Positions 11,143 to 22,125 of a DNA stretch of 64,000 nt are shown here, piece after piece. Position numbers and translations under genes: made by a program. Every line of letters begins with the position of its first letter. Position 1 is the first letter of the stretch. This stretch comes from Agapanthus africanus (taxonomy: Eukaryota; Streptophyta; Magnoliopsida; Asparagales; Amaryllidaceae). Below the pieces are notes generated by a model that searched no databases, was not told the DNA's origin, and saw only the letters and a program-made list of their open reading frames with translations. The stretch covers positions 410,844,248-410,908,247 of the forward strand of contig CM057347.1 of assembly GCA_030015575.1 (NCBI GenBank), given 5' to 3'.

Positions 11143-13650
11143 TGTCACGTCCCGCTTCCCAGTGTATGGCGAAGGGGACGCGACTAGGCCGCTACGTATT
11201 TACTCTGAAGTAAATACGCTAAGCGTATCTAAGAAATATAAAAAAATATACACAAGAGACAAATGTAATGAACAACAACTTTATTTATTCACATTCTTTT
11301 TACAATACATGGAAAAGTAAATATATGGAATAAAGCGATGCCTAAACAGTGGCATAACAGAAATGTAAAGTACTGAAAGAAAATGTGTATAATGAACTAA
11401 AGCTCGGGGTCTTCAGTAAACCGGTCTAAATCTTCAGCGCTGGGCTCAATCTCTGGAAGATCCAATTCACCTGACGACATTCAAAGAAGAATAAAGAGAA
11501 TGTCGTCAGCGAACAAATCGCTCGGTAAGTCCCAAAAATAAGGGAGAAGTAGAATAGACAGAAAGAGAAGGTAGCTTTTAAAGTTGTATTATTTGAGTAT
11601 TTGGTGCTAACGCTGTTGTTTGTAGCTTGGTACAGAAAGATGCCAGTGTATACGAAAGGAGTCTCTATATGCTAGAGACTAGGGCAAACTGAAAGTACAA
11701 GGCTCTGTCGATAATACCATGGAACAACGGCATGGATGTAATTACGTCTTAATCTTGCAGTCTCGTGCCACTTTTAACACATTCCGTACCAATCTACCCC
11801 TTAAACCCCGAGATGTCTTGTTTGTATAGTTGTATTGTAAATTGTATTGCAACTTATATTGTCTTGTAATATAGATTGTATAATTGGATGACTTGCCAAA
11901 ACCATGATATCAGTAAATGGATGTAACTGAAGAATCATGTAAATGTATGTAACTGGATAATCATGTAAATGAATGTATATCCATGGTTTGGTTCAGTCAA
12001 GTAGTATAGATTAATAGATTGAATATATGGATTCATGTTGAATTGTAGTTTGTAGATTGTAGATTGTATTTGAATCATATTCAAGTCAGATTATTAATAA
12101 GACTCAGTCTGAGTCAGACAATTAGAAAAGTAAATTGAAGTCCTGATGGTTTTTATGTTATCGGTAACCGCTGCACATGGGCGGCAGGATTTGTCTTTTT
12201 CAAAGACGATTACCGTATTGATAACATCGTTGTTAAGTTGTCTACCTTAGATAGGCAAGCACCCACTTATCCGGCTCACTAAGGCTCAAGAGATTGGTCC
12301 CGTTTAAACCTATGTTTACTAGGGTCCGTAGGGTAATTTATAGAACTTGAGGGGGTTTTATGTAAAAATACTTTTATATATTTTTCAAAATACTCCCCAA
12401 GTATTTATTTATCGTCTTTAGAGTTATCATGAATGTAGATTTTATAATTGTGATATTTCTAGTGAAAATATCCTAAATTCATAATAAAGAGTATTTATTT
12501 GTAATATTGACTTGTATGGAATTCATGGTATATTAATGTAAAGTGATTCTTGTGATTTTGAAAAGAGTTAGAATATTTATATTATTTCAAAATAGATATT
12601 TTAATGATACATATATATATAATTATATAAAAATAATTTTAATATATATTTTATATTTCTAAAAATCTCATTTTCTTAAGATGTCGTATTTTAAATCTCT
12701 CAAGACCGAATGCTCCTTGCGGAGGTCTGCATCTCGCATTACTAAGCCCAGGGATGTGCAATAATCTGCACCATCCCAGTCGGGTTCCCCAAAGTGGGTT
12801 ATAGTAGCACTTTGTAAAGATTTGTGTAAAATACTTGATCTTTTAGAAAATGGTTTTATTAATTCATGGTATTTATTTAAAATGTTTCATTTTCCCGTAT
12901 TCTATATTCCCGAAAGGTATTGTACTATGTTGCATATGAGTGTATGAGGAGGTAGGTCATTACCTCGTGATCTATTGAAAGGTATAGCAAGTTTGTGATG
13001 TTCAACTTCGAAAATGAAACTATATGGTATTTTAATGAAAAAGTACGGTAAAATGGAAATAGCAATTTCTTTTGATATGGAACTTGTTCAATATGATTAG
13101 TTAGTGTTTAATAGTCAACATGTAATGGTTTAACAAGATTGTATTAAAGGAAAAGTGAGATTTTAGGAAGAACCGAATTGGAAATCGGATTTGTTCCGAT
13201 TCCGTCGGGTTTTAGAATTTCGTATTTTCAGAAAGAGTAGAGAAGGGGGAAGGTGGGACTTACAGGTTTAGCTCAAAGAGGAGAGGGCGAGGGAGTGGAT
13301 GTAGTTTCCGGTGTGCCGTTTCGTCGCCGGGAACTCCTAGGGTTGTCGCCGGAAATTTCGCCGGAGCTTCGCCTCTTTGTTCACTTCAAATGCACACTAG
13401 GGTTTCTAGGAATTTCTTGAGAGTTTGCTCAGAATTTTAGAGTGAGGGGGTAGTGTTTAGGGGTTGTATTTATAGGGTTAGGCTAGGGTTAGGGTAGATG
13501 AAAGGTTAAAATGAAAAAAATGTGATAAATGTAATAAAATGTATTAAAAGTGGAGTAATTGGGGTTTTAAAAGAGCTCTGGAAATGGTCTGAGGAAATTT
13601 TTTTGCAGGTGTACAGCGGAGACCAAAAGACACATTTTTTGTGTTGGGGT

Positions 13651-13740
13651 CGTCCCCGGAATCGGCCGCGACTAGGCCGAGACTTGGCCAGTTTGCCGGC
13701 CGAGTTGGCCGATTCTGGCCGAGTTAGGCGGTCGGAATCC
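13651..13740. repeat. GGCCGA-rich block in solo LTR E
   Basis: This block has repeated GGCCGAGTTGGCCGA-type words. They resemble the spacer of the paired palindrome module in element A (15396-15410) but lack its perfect palindromes. It may be a degenerate or ancestral form. Confidence 0.45.
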
Positions 13741-13871
13741 TCCCCCGACAGCCGGTCTATCCTCTGGAACAGTTACATTTCAGGGTGTAGTGGAGTTTTT
13801 GTGAGATATGCACGTATAAACCCTTGGTATTCTAAAGGTTCAAAATAAAAAAATATTAAAAATAATGTGGG

Positions 13872-13945
13872 GTATGGGATTTGAACTCTGGTGGCTTGGT
13901 TCAGCAGTGCAAGGTATTACCAATGAGCCACAGGCTCCTTCTTGT
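13872..13945 (-). other. tRNA-like segment with A and B boxes inside LTR E
   Basis: On the minus strand, GTGGCTCATTGGTAAT resembles a pol III A box (TRGCNNAGYNGG) and, about 28 bases on, AGTTCAAATCCC resembles a B box (GGTTCRANNCC). No full cloverleaf is obvious, so it is not called as a tRNA gene. It could be a tRNA-derived SINE head or a domesticated part of this LTR family. Confidence 0.5.
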
Positions 13946-14054
13946 TATTAATTAGCAAAACAAATATTTAACTTGTGCTCAGGCAAAAGTACCCCTTTCT
14001 TTAAATTTTGAAAATATGCACAGAAAGTTGTACAGGGAATTTAGGATTGTTACA

Positions 14055-14517
14055 CTGATACAGCGGTTCCTCCTAAAACCAAAGCGGCTTTTCACAAAAA
14101 AGAGAGGCCTAATAAAGCTCAAGTGCCCGAAGCAAACTCCAAAGGCCAAAACTCTAAACATCCCAAGCCTGGGGGCATAGTAGTTGACATAGTCTATGTG
14201 GTGAATTCCAAAGACGAAGTTCGAGCTTCTATTAGTCACCGACCTCAAACTCGGTCCCTGACAAAAGTTCAATTGCAACGTGAAAAGATGCAGGAAATGC
14301 TGGCTCAGGCAGCAGCAAACGCTAATCCATCGTCTAAGGCAAATCCCGAGGACGCACCCAAAAAAAGAGTAGAGAAGAAATCGGATATTGATTTCTTAAA
14401 GCGCGCTCTGAAAAAGAGGGATGAATAAGCGGCAGAAATGTCCACTAAAATGAACCAGATGGCCCTTCTGATTCAGAATATGGCTGGAAGGATGGTTCAA
14501 TCGGAACTACTGGCAGA
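14055..14517 (+). pseudogene. Gag-like relic of C' (second part)
   Basis: This part aligns with element C around 27550-27985. Both share a proline and lysine-rich stretch, then kPGGIVVDIVYVVNSKDEVR here against kSGGMVVHMVYMASGREESR in C, then RPQTRSLTKVQLQREKMQEMLAQ. A charged coiled-coil-like end (DIDFLKRALKKRDE) follows in both. It is cut off where the Athila sequence begins at 14518. Confidence 0.65.
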
Positions 14518-14979
14518 TCTCCGAGTGTAGGGATGTCTTTTACACACACGTAGGGGCATATGATCGGTGTTTGGAAGAAAAATAGGAATGAAGAATAAAG
14601 ACGATATTTTATTGAGGGATGATGTGATTTCTAACATCTTTTCATGACTATTAAGATAGGGATCATGACAATCGAAAAGCTAGTGCAGTTGGAAACTCTA
14701 ATTTTCAAAGTCTTTTTTTACAATTCCGATCTTTATATGTAACTTCCACAGTCTTCCTTTTATTATAGGATTTTGTGGGTGCAATCCCCTGAAAACCCTC
14801 AGGTGACAACACTCCTCCTACTAGGGACACCTAGAGGTTTAAAGGCTTGTTGCACGTGCTCAGTGCAATCGTGTTGCCTATGAAAGTATACTAGTTAGTT
14901 TTTATTTTTCTTATATTTTCTCCTTCTCCTGAATAAAAGATGTTTGCTCGAGACGACCAAAATTAAGTTTGGGGGAATT
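14518..14979 (+). repeat. Extra copy of the Athila A 3' internal end
   Basis: It matches 23097-23559, the stretch just before the 3' LTR of element A, at about 95% by eye, and runs directly into the 5' LTR. It therefore belongs to a neighbouring or recombined Athila copy and is not the original flank. It ends in the polypurine tract AAGTTTGGGGGAATT. Confidence 0.85.
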
Positions 14980-15377
14980 TGTTCAGTCGAAAATAATACA
15001 ATCTGGAACACATCAATTTCCTCATGATTCTAATCATCTAAGGATAGTTGATATAAATATAACACATATTACCAGTTTGTCTGGAGAATACTAAATACCA
15101 CGTGTTATAGTTATATTCAACATACTTTACAGGAAATTGTGTATTTATTACCACTCGCATGATATTGTATATCTCAACACATTTTATCGAGATTGAGTGC
15201 AGAAAATTCTTCAGGTAAAAGAACCGGAATCGCAAAAGTATCGATAAAATACAGAAAGTCAAAGAATTCAAATCTGGCAGCATCCAAGAAAGAATTATAA
15301 CATTCCAGACATTAGAAGGAAACCCAAAAGCCTACATCAGAATACCCCTGAAAAATGAGCCAGTAATCTCACTACTT

Positions 15378-15426
15378 GGCCGCGGAACCGCGGCCGAGTT
15401 GGCCGAGTTACCGCGGTTCCGCGGCC
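15378..15426. repeat. Paired GC palindrome module, 5' LTR of A
   Basis: GGCCGCGGAACCGCGGCC (15378-15395) is a near-perfect palindrome. The last 16 bases (CCGCGGTTCCGCGGCC, 15411-15426) are the exact reverse complement of the first 16, so the module is also one large inverted repeat around GAGTTGGCCGAGTTA. Confidence 0.9.
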
Positions 15427-15514
15427 GAGTCAGGGCATCAGAGGACGAGAGTTCTCCAGAAGCTTCGTCTCAACAACCTTGCCTCCTCAAGACGCTAAAT
15501 TACCACGTGGCTTC

Positions 15515-15606
15515 TTCTGGAAGGCTCTGCATAACAACCTTCTTCTAGAAGGCTCCTTGTAACAAGCTCATTCTAGAAGGCTCCTTGTAACAACCTCATT
15601 CTAGAA
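15515..15606 (+). promoter_or_regulatory. TTCTAGAA repeat array, heat-shock-element-like
   Basis: Four units of about 28 bases each start TTCTRGAAGGCTC (15515, 15543, 15571, 15599), ending about 50 bases upstream of the TATA box. TTCnnGAA is the core of heat-shock elements and the following CTC is one base from a third TTC unit. Heat response is inference. Confidence 0.55.
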
Positions 15607-15653
15607 GGCTCTCCCTAGCAACCTAGTTTTGGAGGGAAGATTCATTTGAATTT

Positions 15654-15660
15654 TATAAAA
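15654..15660 (+). promoter_or_regulatory. TATA box of the A 5' LTR
   Basis: TATAAAA lies downstream of the TTCTAGAA array and is conserved in the 3' LTR at 24206. It would set the start of the element's transcript. Confidence 0.6.
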
Positions 15661-16031
15661 CGGGATCTATATCTAAGGTGAGGGGGTTACACAATTAGGG
15701 TTGAATATTGAACCAAATCATTACACAAGTTGAGTGACACAACTTGTGACCCAAACCCAAATCCAATCCAAATCTAATCAAATCAAGATCCATTGAGAAG
15801 CAAATCAAGCGAGCAATCAACGATCCTTCATCGCAACGCCAATCATCATCCGAGCAAGAGATCCACGACGATCCATGACTCACAGCGATGGACCTTCGCA
15901 AAAATCGACGACAAATTCACCTCTTCAAAGGAGCGATCGAGAGCTTAATCTTGTACCTCGAATTGAGGAGTTGTGTAAATTTGAAGAAGATTTAATGAAG
16001 GTGATAAATTGTTAATTCTTGTTTTCATTAC

Positions 16032-17464
16032 TGATTGGTTCGAAAGAGTGTGTTTTTAGTTAACCGCAATCAATACGGTGTCGCGCGTAGCTAGACCGAG
16101 CTGAGTACGGGTCGTCCTCAGGGAAACGTTGAACCTTTTAATCTTACTTTAGACGTGTTGAGATAGAGAGGAGGAATAAAAAATTTTGTGAATGGTTTCT
16201 AGATCTACGTTAAGCAAGAATGCAAAATATATAGATCTAGATTATTTTAGGAATGTAGTTAATATAATAAGAGGGCTTGTAGGGTTCATTCGGATTTAGT
16301 AGTTATGGACGATTAATTAAAAGTTACCCTTTTTATCCTTTAATAGATTTAAAACTAGAACGACGGTGATGCTTGTAGATTAGGATTTCTGGAGAGAAAA
16401 GGAATCCCACTCTTAACCCTTATCTAGACACGGAACTCCGTTCATATCTAGCCTTTACCAAAACAATCATTAATCTAATCTCTAATCGCGGTCAGAACTA
16501 ACAAAGAATTGTTAGCGCGCCCGATTAGGATGTTAATGATTCTTTTGATAAAGTTCATACACTTTATAGGACTTAAAAAGGGTTTAGGGATATTCATCAT
16601 CCATTAGCCTACCCTAATCCTACGAACCCTAACAAGCGGAGAATTACTCGCGCATGGTGGGAGAAGAAGAGATGGAGAGAAAATGCATAATTAAACTACG
16701 AAGAAATAGAATAAGATAAAGAAAGCTACCTTTATTAATCAACAATATTCATTACACTTTGATTCCTTAGAAAATGATTACAAAGACTAGTTTGCTTCTC
16801 GATCTCTTCCAAGGAGGTAGACGAACAGTTGATGATCAGTCTGGATGCGTGAGCCGTCTTGGACTTCGTGATCTCTTCGACTTGATAAATTTTCCAAGAG
16901 GCTCTCGGTTCCTTTTTATAGTCCCAAAGCCAGAAAGTTAGATGCCTAAATTGGGGAATAGAGGTTACAATCCCACCAGAAAATTTCCATCGCTTAACTC
17001 CATTATAACGCGGCGGATCCGCGGCATAAAGGGGCTCATGCCACGGATCCGCGGCCTGGTAATCTCCACCGTTGATCATTTTTCTGGGGCTGCCTCTTTG
17101 TGACATTTTGCGATCCTTGGAACCTTCAGAATTTGGAAATCTTTTCTTTTCTTCTGCCAGAATTGATTTTTTAATTTTGATTTATTAATTAGGAAGGTTA
17201 GCTTTAACAACTTGATTTCTTTGATTTAAGACCTGAAAATTCTGCACAACAATAATATTTAGTAGACTAAGTCTACTAGGATTAGGTAAAGAATATTATA
17301 TACATTTTCCTACCAAATGCTAATTATAATATATCAACACATGGAAAATAGTATTTTTACACATAAACCCTCATGTGTATGATATATTATAATAAAGTCT
17401 TTTTTTTAATATGAAAATGGTAGGAAAAATGTAATAACAAATGTGCAGTTTTATCATCTGAACA
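16032..17464 (-). mobile_element. Solo LTR of an Athila-related element
   Basis: This 1433-base insertion is absent from the 3' LTR of A and flanked by a perfect five-base duplication, ATTAC (16027-16031 and 17465-17469). On the minus strand it begins TGTTCAGATGATAAAAC and ends CCAATCA, like the LTR of element B (TGTTCACATCATAATTTTG to CCAATCA). It also shares the gttaaccgcaatcaa and tagct..gagtacgggtcg words near that end. No internal region is present, so it is a solo LTR, younger than A. Confidence 0.95.
17011..17056. repeat. Paired GC palindrome module in the solo LTR
   Basis: CGGCGGATCCGCGGC (17011) and CCACGGATCCGCGGCC (17041) share the GGATCCGCGG core with the modules of element B and the A leader. 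Confidence 0.75.
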
Positions 17465-18200
17465 ATTACATTCTTGCATTATGAAATATTTCATTTGTGA
17501 TTCTTTAATTTTCATGATGTGTGGGTGAAATCTCCGCTTGTAAAGGAATCGAGAGAATCGGTAGATCAAGTGATGATAAAATCCTAATACCAGTCTTAAG
17601 TCTTATGAGATTTGTGAATTTTAGGAAAAATAATAATTAATGACCTAATTTGAAGCGAGATCACATTCTTGATAATTTCGTTGCAAATTAGGGATCAAAC
17701 GATTGATGATTCTCTTTACTAAAGGCTAGATCTAAATGATGATCAATGAAAAGATAAGGGATAGAGAAGGAGAAACCATAGTTTCTTCAATAGATCTCTA
17801 ATCTTCTTTGATCACCATCGTCTTAGCTACAATTCATCAATAGATAAGATAATTCATTGTTAGATTCATCATTACTACTAATTCAATCGATTCCTACAAG
17901 CTATTCTACATAATCTTGATAATTCAAATTGATTGGACATCTTCTTAATTTCTAATTCTTGAATGTATTCTTGATTTTCTTGAAATGACAACGCAATTAA
18001 ACCTTGAATTACTTTCTTGAATTTTCTTTTATGTTTTCATTTCGACTCATCTAAAGAAAGATCGAACAAGTACTCGCATCTCAGTGGACAATCCGTGCTC
18101 ACTAACGATCGCTACATGCGACACCGTTAATTGATTGCGGTATAAATTTCTTTGGTTGTGATAAAACTTTTCCATACACACAGAAGAATGATCAATCAAA

Positions 18201-18217
18201 TGGCGCCATTGCCGGGG
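18201..18217 (+). other. Primer binding site of element A
   Basis: TGGCGCCATTGCCGGGG lies two bases after the LTR end and is complementary to the 3' end of plant tRNA-Asp with one difference. It is the standard Athila primer. Confidence 0.85.
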
Positions 18218-19283
18218 ATGTGTGCTATTTTGTTCATTTTTGTTATTTGAGTTGAAAAATTATTATTCTATCAGAATTTTTTAGATCAAAATCACATCAA
18301 GCACTTAACGATTAGTTGTGAATTTTTGCGAGGGAATCTGGAATCATTGTAGCAGTGCGACCAAGATTCAGAGAAGTTCCGCAAATTCCAGAGGAGTCAA
18401 AGAAGCTACAGAAAAATTTTGAAACCCCAGTCCCCACAGTGAACAGCGGATCCGCGGCGAATGGTGCGTTTTTGCGGCGGTTCCGCCGCCGTTTAGGCAT
18501 TTCAGTGATTCAAGTTTCTGTGGTATACTCTCTGTTCTCTCTTCTTCTCTCTGATCTTATCCAATAACCATTTTCTGCAGGATTCTTTGCAAAATTCGCA
18601 GCGCCGCTAAAAGAAAAATTTGTTGCGTGTTTTGATCTTGGTTGCTTGCATATTTTAATACGGAAATTAAAGGGCACGACCAAATTCAGATTAGGTGGGG
18701 ATTTCATTACCCTTCCTAAGCCCCAAAAATCACAAAACTTGCATCCGCATCACCCTCATTAACTAAAAAATATCTAGACAAGACTCTAAGGACCGTCGCG
18801 CTCACTTAAGACAGAAGGAGGTTGCGGGTAATCTATTGCTTATCCATATTTCTTTTGTGGTGTCTAATGCAAGTGTGTCTAAGGCAAGTAGTTACTTAAT
18901 TAGGCCCGCTACTTATGTAGCGGAGAACCTCCCACTTATCTGGCACTTACCTGGCCAGAGAAGGGATAAAGAGACAGTAAAGGATTTATCCTACAATTTG
19001 TCTTCTGGAAGTCTAAGAGCGGTCTAGAGACTTGACCTAGGTGACCATTAGATCTAGGGTGGTGTGTGCATTTTTTGTGATTTGATTTTTCAAAACCCGT
19101 ATTTTTCAAAACAAACACCAAACCAACTTTCCCCTAATTATCACAACGCTGCCACTTGTGCTAAACCTTTTAGTGCAAACTAGACTGGACACAGGATTCT
19201 AGTGCCCGTCTTGTCCGCGTTTCTCCTATCGGCCCAGAAGTCAGTATTTATACATTTTCTTTCCCACACCCACCACGACCGCG
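18218..19283 (+). other. Leader of element A
   Basis: This is untranslated-looking sequence between the primer site and the gag-like region. It carries AGCGGATCCGCGGCG (18445) and GCGGCGGTTCCGCCGCC (18474), the leader counterpart of the GC palindrome module, about 245 bases after the primer site. Element B has its triple copy at a similar distance. No other feature is clear. Confidence 0.6.
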
Positions 19284-20725
19284 ATGGAAGGATTTCCATT
19301 AAACTTTAACACCACTCTGCCACCGCCCGCAGGTGCGCAGAATCCTCCACACATTTCTCTGCAAGAGAGATGCTATCTTACACGTGTTCCCCTTCCCACC
19401 TGCCTTTCTATTCCACCTGCCAACGGGGAAATTTTGAAATCAAATCCCAATTTATCAAACTGTTACCCAAATTTCATGGTCTTGAGTTTGAAGACGCATA
19501 CTTTTTTATCAACAAATTTGAAAATGTATGCGCAATGATTGGAACGTCACAACTGTCTATGGATGCTCCGCGTTTACGTTTTCTCCCATTCACTTTGTGC
19601 GATTTAGCCGAGAAGTGGCTTTATAACACAACCGCACACTCTATTGCCAAATGGGATGAATTTGTTGCAGCATTCCTTAAGAAATTTTATCCCAATCATA
19701 AGACCAGCCGTGTTCGGAGCGAAATCTTCAAATTTACCCAATTTCCTAATGAACCATTTTGGAAATGTTTTGAACGGTTCAAGGATCTTCTTATCCAATG
19801 TCCTCATCATGGAATTCCTAGATAAGATCTGTGTCGAATTATCTATGAGGGTATTGATCTCACTACGAAACAGATACTTGAAACCATGTGTCATTACCAA
19901 TTCCTATCTAAAGATGATGGTGAAGCCTGGAAATACTTAGAAGATTTAGCTCAAAACACTTTATAATGGGAAAGTGTGAGTCACTCATCGTCTAGGGAAA
20001 GTATCAATCAGCTCGATGTTTCCGTCATGATGAAAGCCGAAATGGCCGCAATACAAAGGAAACTTGACGCTATAGAAAACAAAATCTCTTCTACCTCCCT
20101 AAACTAATACACACTTCCAAAAATCGTGTGTGGTTGCTGTTCCAACCCATCACATTTGACGGAATAATGTCCTTTGAATGTACCGTTTCAAGGTCACACT
20201 AATGTTGCATTTCAGCAACAACCTAGAAACGATCTTTCTTCTTCCACGTATAATCAAGGTTGGAAAATTCATCCTTATTTTGCTTGGAACCAACACCAAA
20301 CTCAAAACACGGTTCCAAACCAGAATGACTTTCAAATGGTCCCTCCACAACAGCAACCACCACAACTGAGTCAGCACCCCTTTCAACCACAAAATTTTCA
20401 AAACCCGGCCAACAACTTTGATTCTTCTTCTGCCGGTACTGCTACACCATCTGCACTCGACATGTTCATTGCACAGTCCATGCAAACGAATGATATTTTA
20501 ACATCTTTTATCCAAACGTTAGTGCAAAATATTGTCTCCCACGGTGAGAGTATTAAATCGATAGAAGCACAAATCGCACAACTGACTGCTGCAATGAGTG
20601 CTAGAGAGAAAGGGAAACTTCCATCTCAATCCTTACCTGATCCTGGATCCTCGCATTATAATGATGTGAGTGCTATTACCACGTTGAGATCTGAAAGAGT
20701 GCTAGACAATCATGTGGGTGAATAG
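19284..20725 (+). pseudogene. Gag-like region of element A
   Basis: The conserved block reads KFHGLEFEDAYFFINKFENV, and further on PFTLCDLAEKWLY and AFLKKFYPNHKT. This is the Athila Retrotrans_gag domain (capsid region), nearly the same as in element B. A glutamine and asparagine-rich stretch and a helical segment (IAQSMQTND, IKSIEAQIAQLTAAM) follow, matching the later part of the B gag. Such proteins assemble the particle that packages element RNA. There are a few breaks. Confidence 0.8.
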
Positions 20726-20939
20726 ATTGATAATAATGAGGAATCAATTGAAACCCCGGCTTCCACTTCTACCTCTTACCCTATTTCGTCTAGTTTACCT
20801 TCTTCTTGCGAGCCTATTCTCCGTTTTCCCCAAGGCTCGAACCCTCCACCCACTTCATCTTTTCCACCCCCACAAACTTCTCCATAAATGTTGGACCAAA
20901 CACTTATTGATAAAGCTCCATTTCTAAACAGATTGAGGG

Positions 20940-21600
20940 CCAACAAACCAACGCACAAATGGAGAAAATTGTGGATATGTTTAAGCAAGTTAATATCAAC
21001 ATCCCTCTCCTAAATGCTATCCAACAAGTTCCGTCTTATGCGAAAATTCTTAAGAACTTGTGCACTAGGAAGAGGAAGACTCAAGTGTCGAAAAAAGTTT
21101 TCATGTCGAGTAATGTAAGCACAGCTTTTACATAGCAATTACCCAAGAAACGTAAGGACCCTGACTGTCCTACAATCTCTATTTCTATTGGGGGTAAAAA
21201 TATCAATCGTGCTTTACTCGATTTAGGCGCTAGTGTGAACTTGCTTCCATATTCTGTGTATGAGAAACTGGGTATCGGAGAATTAAAACCATCGCAATGC
21301 ACTTTACAGATGGCAGATGGATCTATCACCAAACCAAGGAGTATGTTAGAGGATATGTTAATAAAAGTCAGGGAATTTATATTCGCTGTGGACTTTATTG
21401 TTCTAGATACACAACCTGTAGCGAACCTACGGAACCAAATTCTGGTGATTCTAGGTCGACCTTTTCTCGCAACTTCCAACGCTGTAATCAATTGTCGAAA
21501 CGGTTCTATGACCCTATCCTTCGGGAATAGGTCAATTGAGCTTAACATTTACAAGTTGGGAAGTCAAGCTTCCGAACCCTATGCTTATGTTTGTTCTGTC
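20940..21600 (+). pseudogene. Aspartic protease-like region of element A
   Basis: It contains ALLDLGASVNLLPYSVYEKL, the Athila protease active-site region (D-L-G-A-S), followed by ILGRPFLATSNAVINCRNGS, the second conserved protease block. Both are nearly identical in element B. The segment upstream (MFKQVNINIPLLNAIQQVPS here and its B counterpart) is conserved as well. In B the protease leads on to RT, but here it does not. Confidence 0.8.
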
Positions 21601-22125
21601 GAATTAATGGATGTCGACAGCAGCGAACTTGAACAGCTTCACGATACTGATCCAGACTTCCTTTGTACGTTGTTGTTTGACCCAGAGATGTATTATATAC
21701 ATGCGGACCCTTCTTTTGAGTTGTCCGGGTCAACATCTAACGCCTATTCTGAACTTTTCATGGAGTCTGAGTATTATCCCATTCTTTCCAATGGCATTAT
21801 TTTTCAGGATATCGATGAAAGTTTCGCTGATGAACTCGCATTTTTAGCAAACACGGGTGTTGCGATGAATCATCTCCAAAGCAAAGAAATTGAACCTCCA
21901 CCCCTTCTTCTTGACAATCACGAGAATGCGAGTAATCCATTATCATCATCACGGTGTCGTCTCTCCAATTTGAGACGCAGATCCATTCCATCACACCACT
22001 TATCTTTTTCCCACTTCTTCCTGGCTCTATACAACATGTTCTTCCACCAACCGGTGCACTACACCGATAAAATTTTCGAATGGTTGGTGTTGACTTTCGA
22101 TCTTTGCAAAGCTTGGTATTGACCA
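21600..22125 (+). pseudogene. Protease C-terminal extension of element A, unknown
   Basis: Open sequence continues about 170 codons past the protease into an acidic stretch (VDSSELEQLHDTDPDFLCTL) and then a basic, aromatic end. It corresponds in place to the acidic linker between protease and RT in element B but shares little beyond composition. The final segment (HYTDKIFEWLVLTFDLCKAW) is unrecognised. I see no RT motifs. Confidence 0.45.

Larger units (their letters stand above)
11143..14054 (-). mobile_element. Solo LTR E, Ty3/Gypsy, Tekay-like ends
   Basis: Read on the minus strand it starts TGTAACAATCC and ends GGGACGTGACA, like the ends of element D (TGTAACRTTTTG and GGGTCGTGACA). Flanking bases CAGAT and CTGAT form a five-base target-site duplication with one difference. 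No primer binding site, internal coding region or second LTR is present. The length of 2.9 kb suits chromovirus LTRs. It lies within the gag region of C'. Confidence 0.75.
7667..14517 (+). mobile_element. Tat-type Ty3/Gypsy element C', 5' part only
   Basis: It is collinear with element C (25313 onward): LTR, primer binding site and gag-like leader match in order. The right side ends abruptly at 14517, inside the gag region, where Athila sequence begins. It is broken by many changes and carries the solo LTR E. Its left end is uncertain, because no clear LTR start can be seen at the Copia junction. Confidence 0.7.
14980..18198 (+). repeat. 5' LTR of element A (carries a solo LTR)
   Basis: Without the inserted solo LTR and its duplicated target it is about 1.78 kb, matching the 1.75-kb 3' LTR. 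It contains the GC palindrome module, a TTCTAGAA repeat array and a TATA box in that order, then an AT-rich tail ending ATCAATCA directly before the primer binding site. Confidence 0.9.

Noticed and set aside
13872-13945. A functional tRNA gene
   Set aside because: Only A- and B-box-like words are present. No convincing acceptor and anticodon stems could be drawn.
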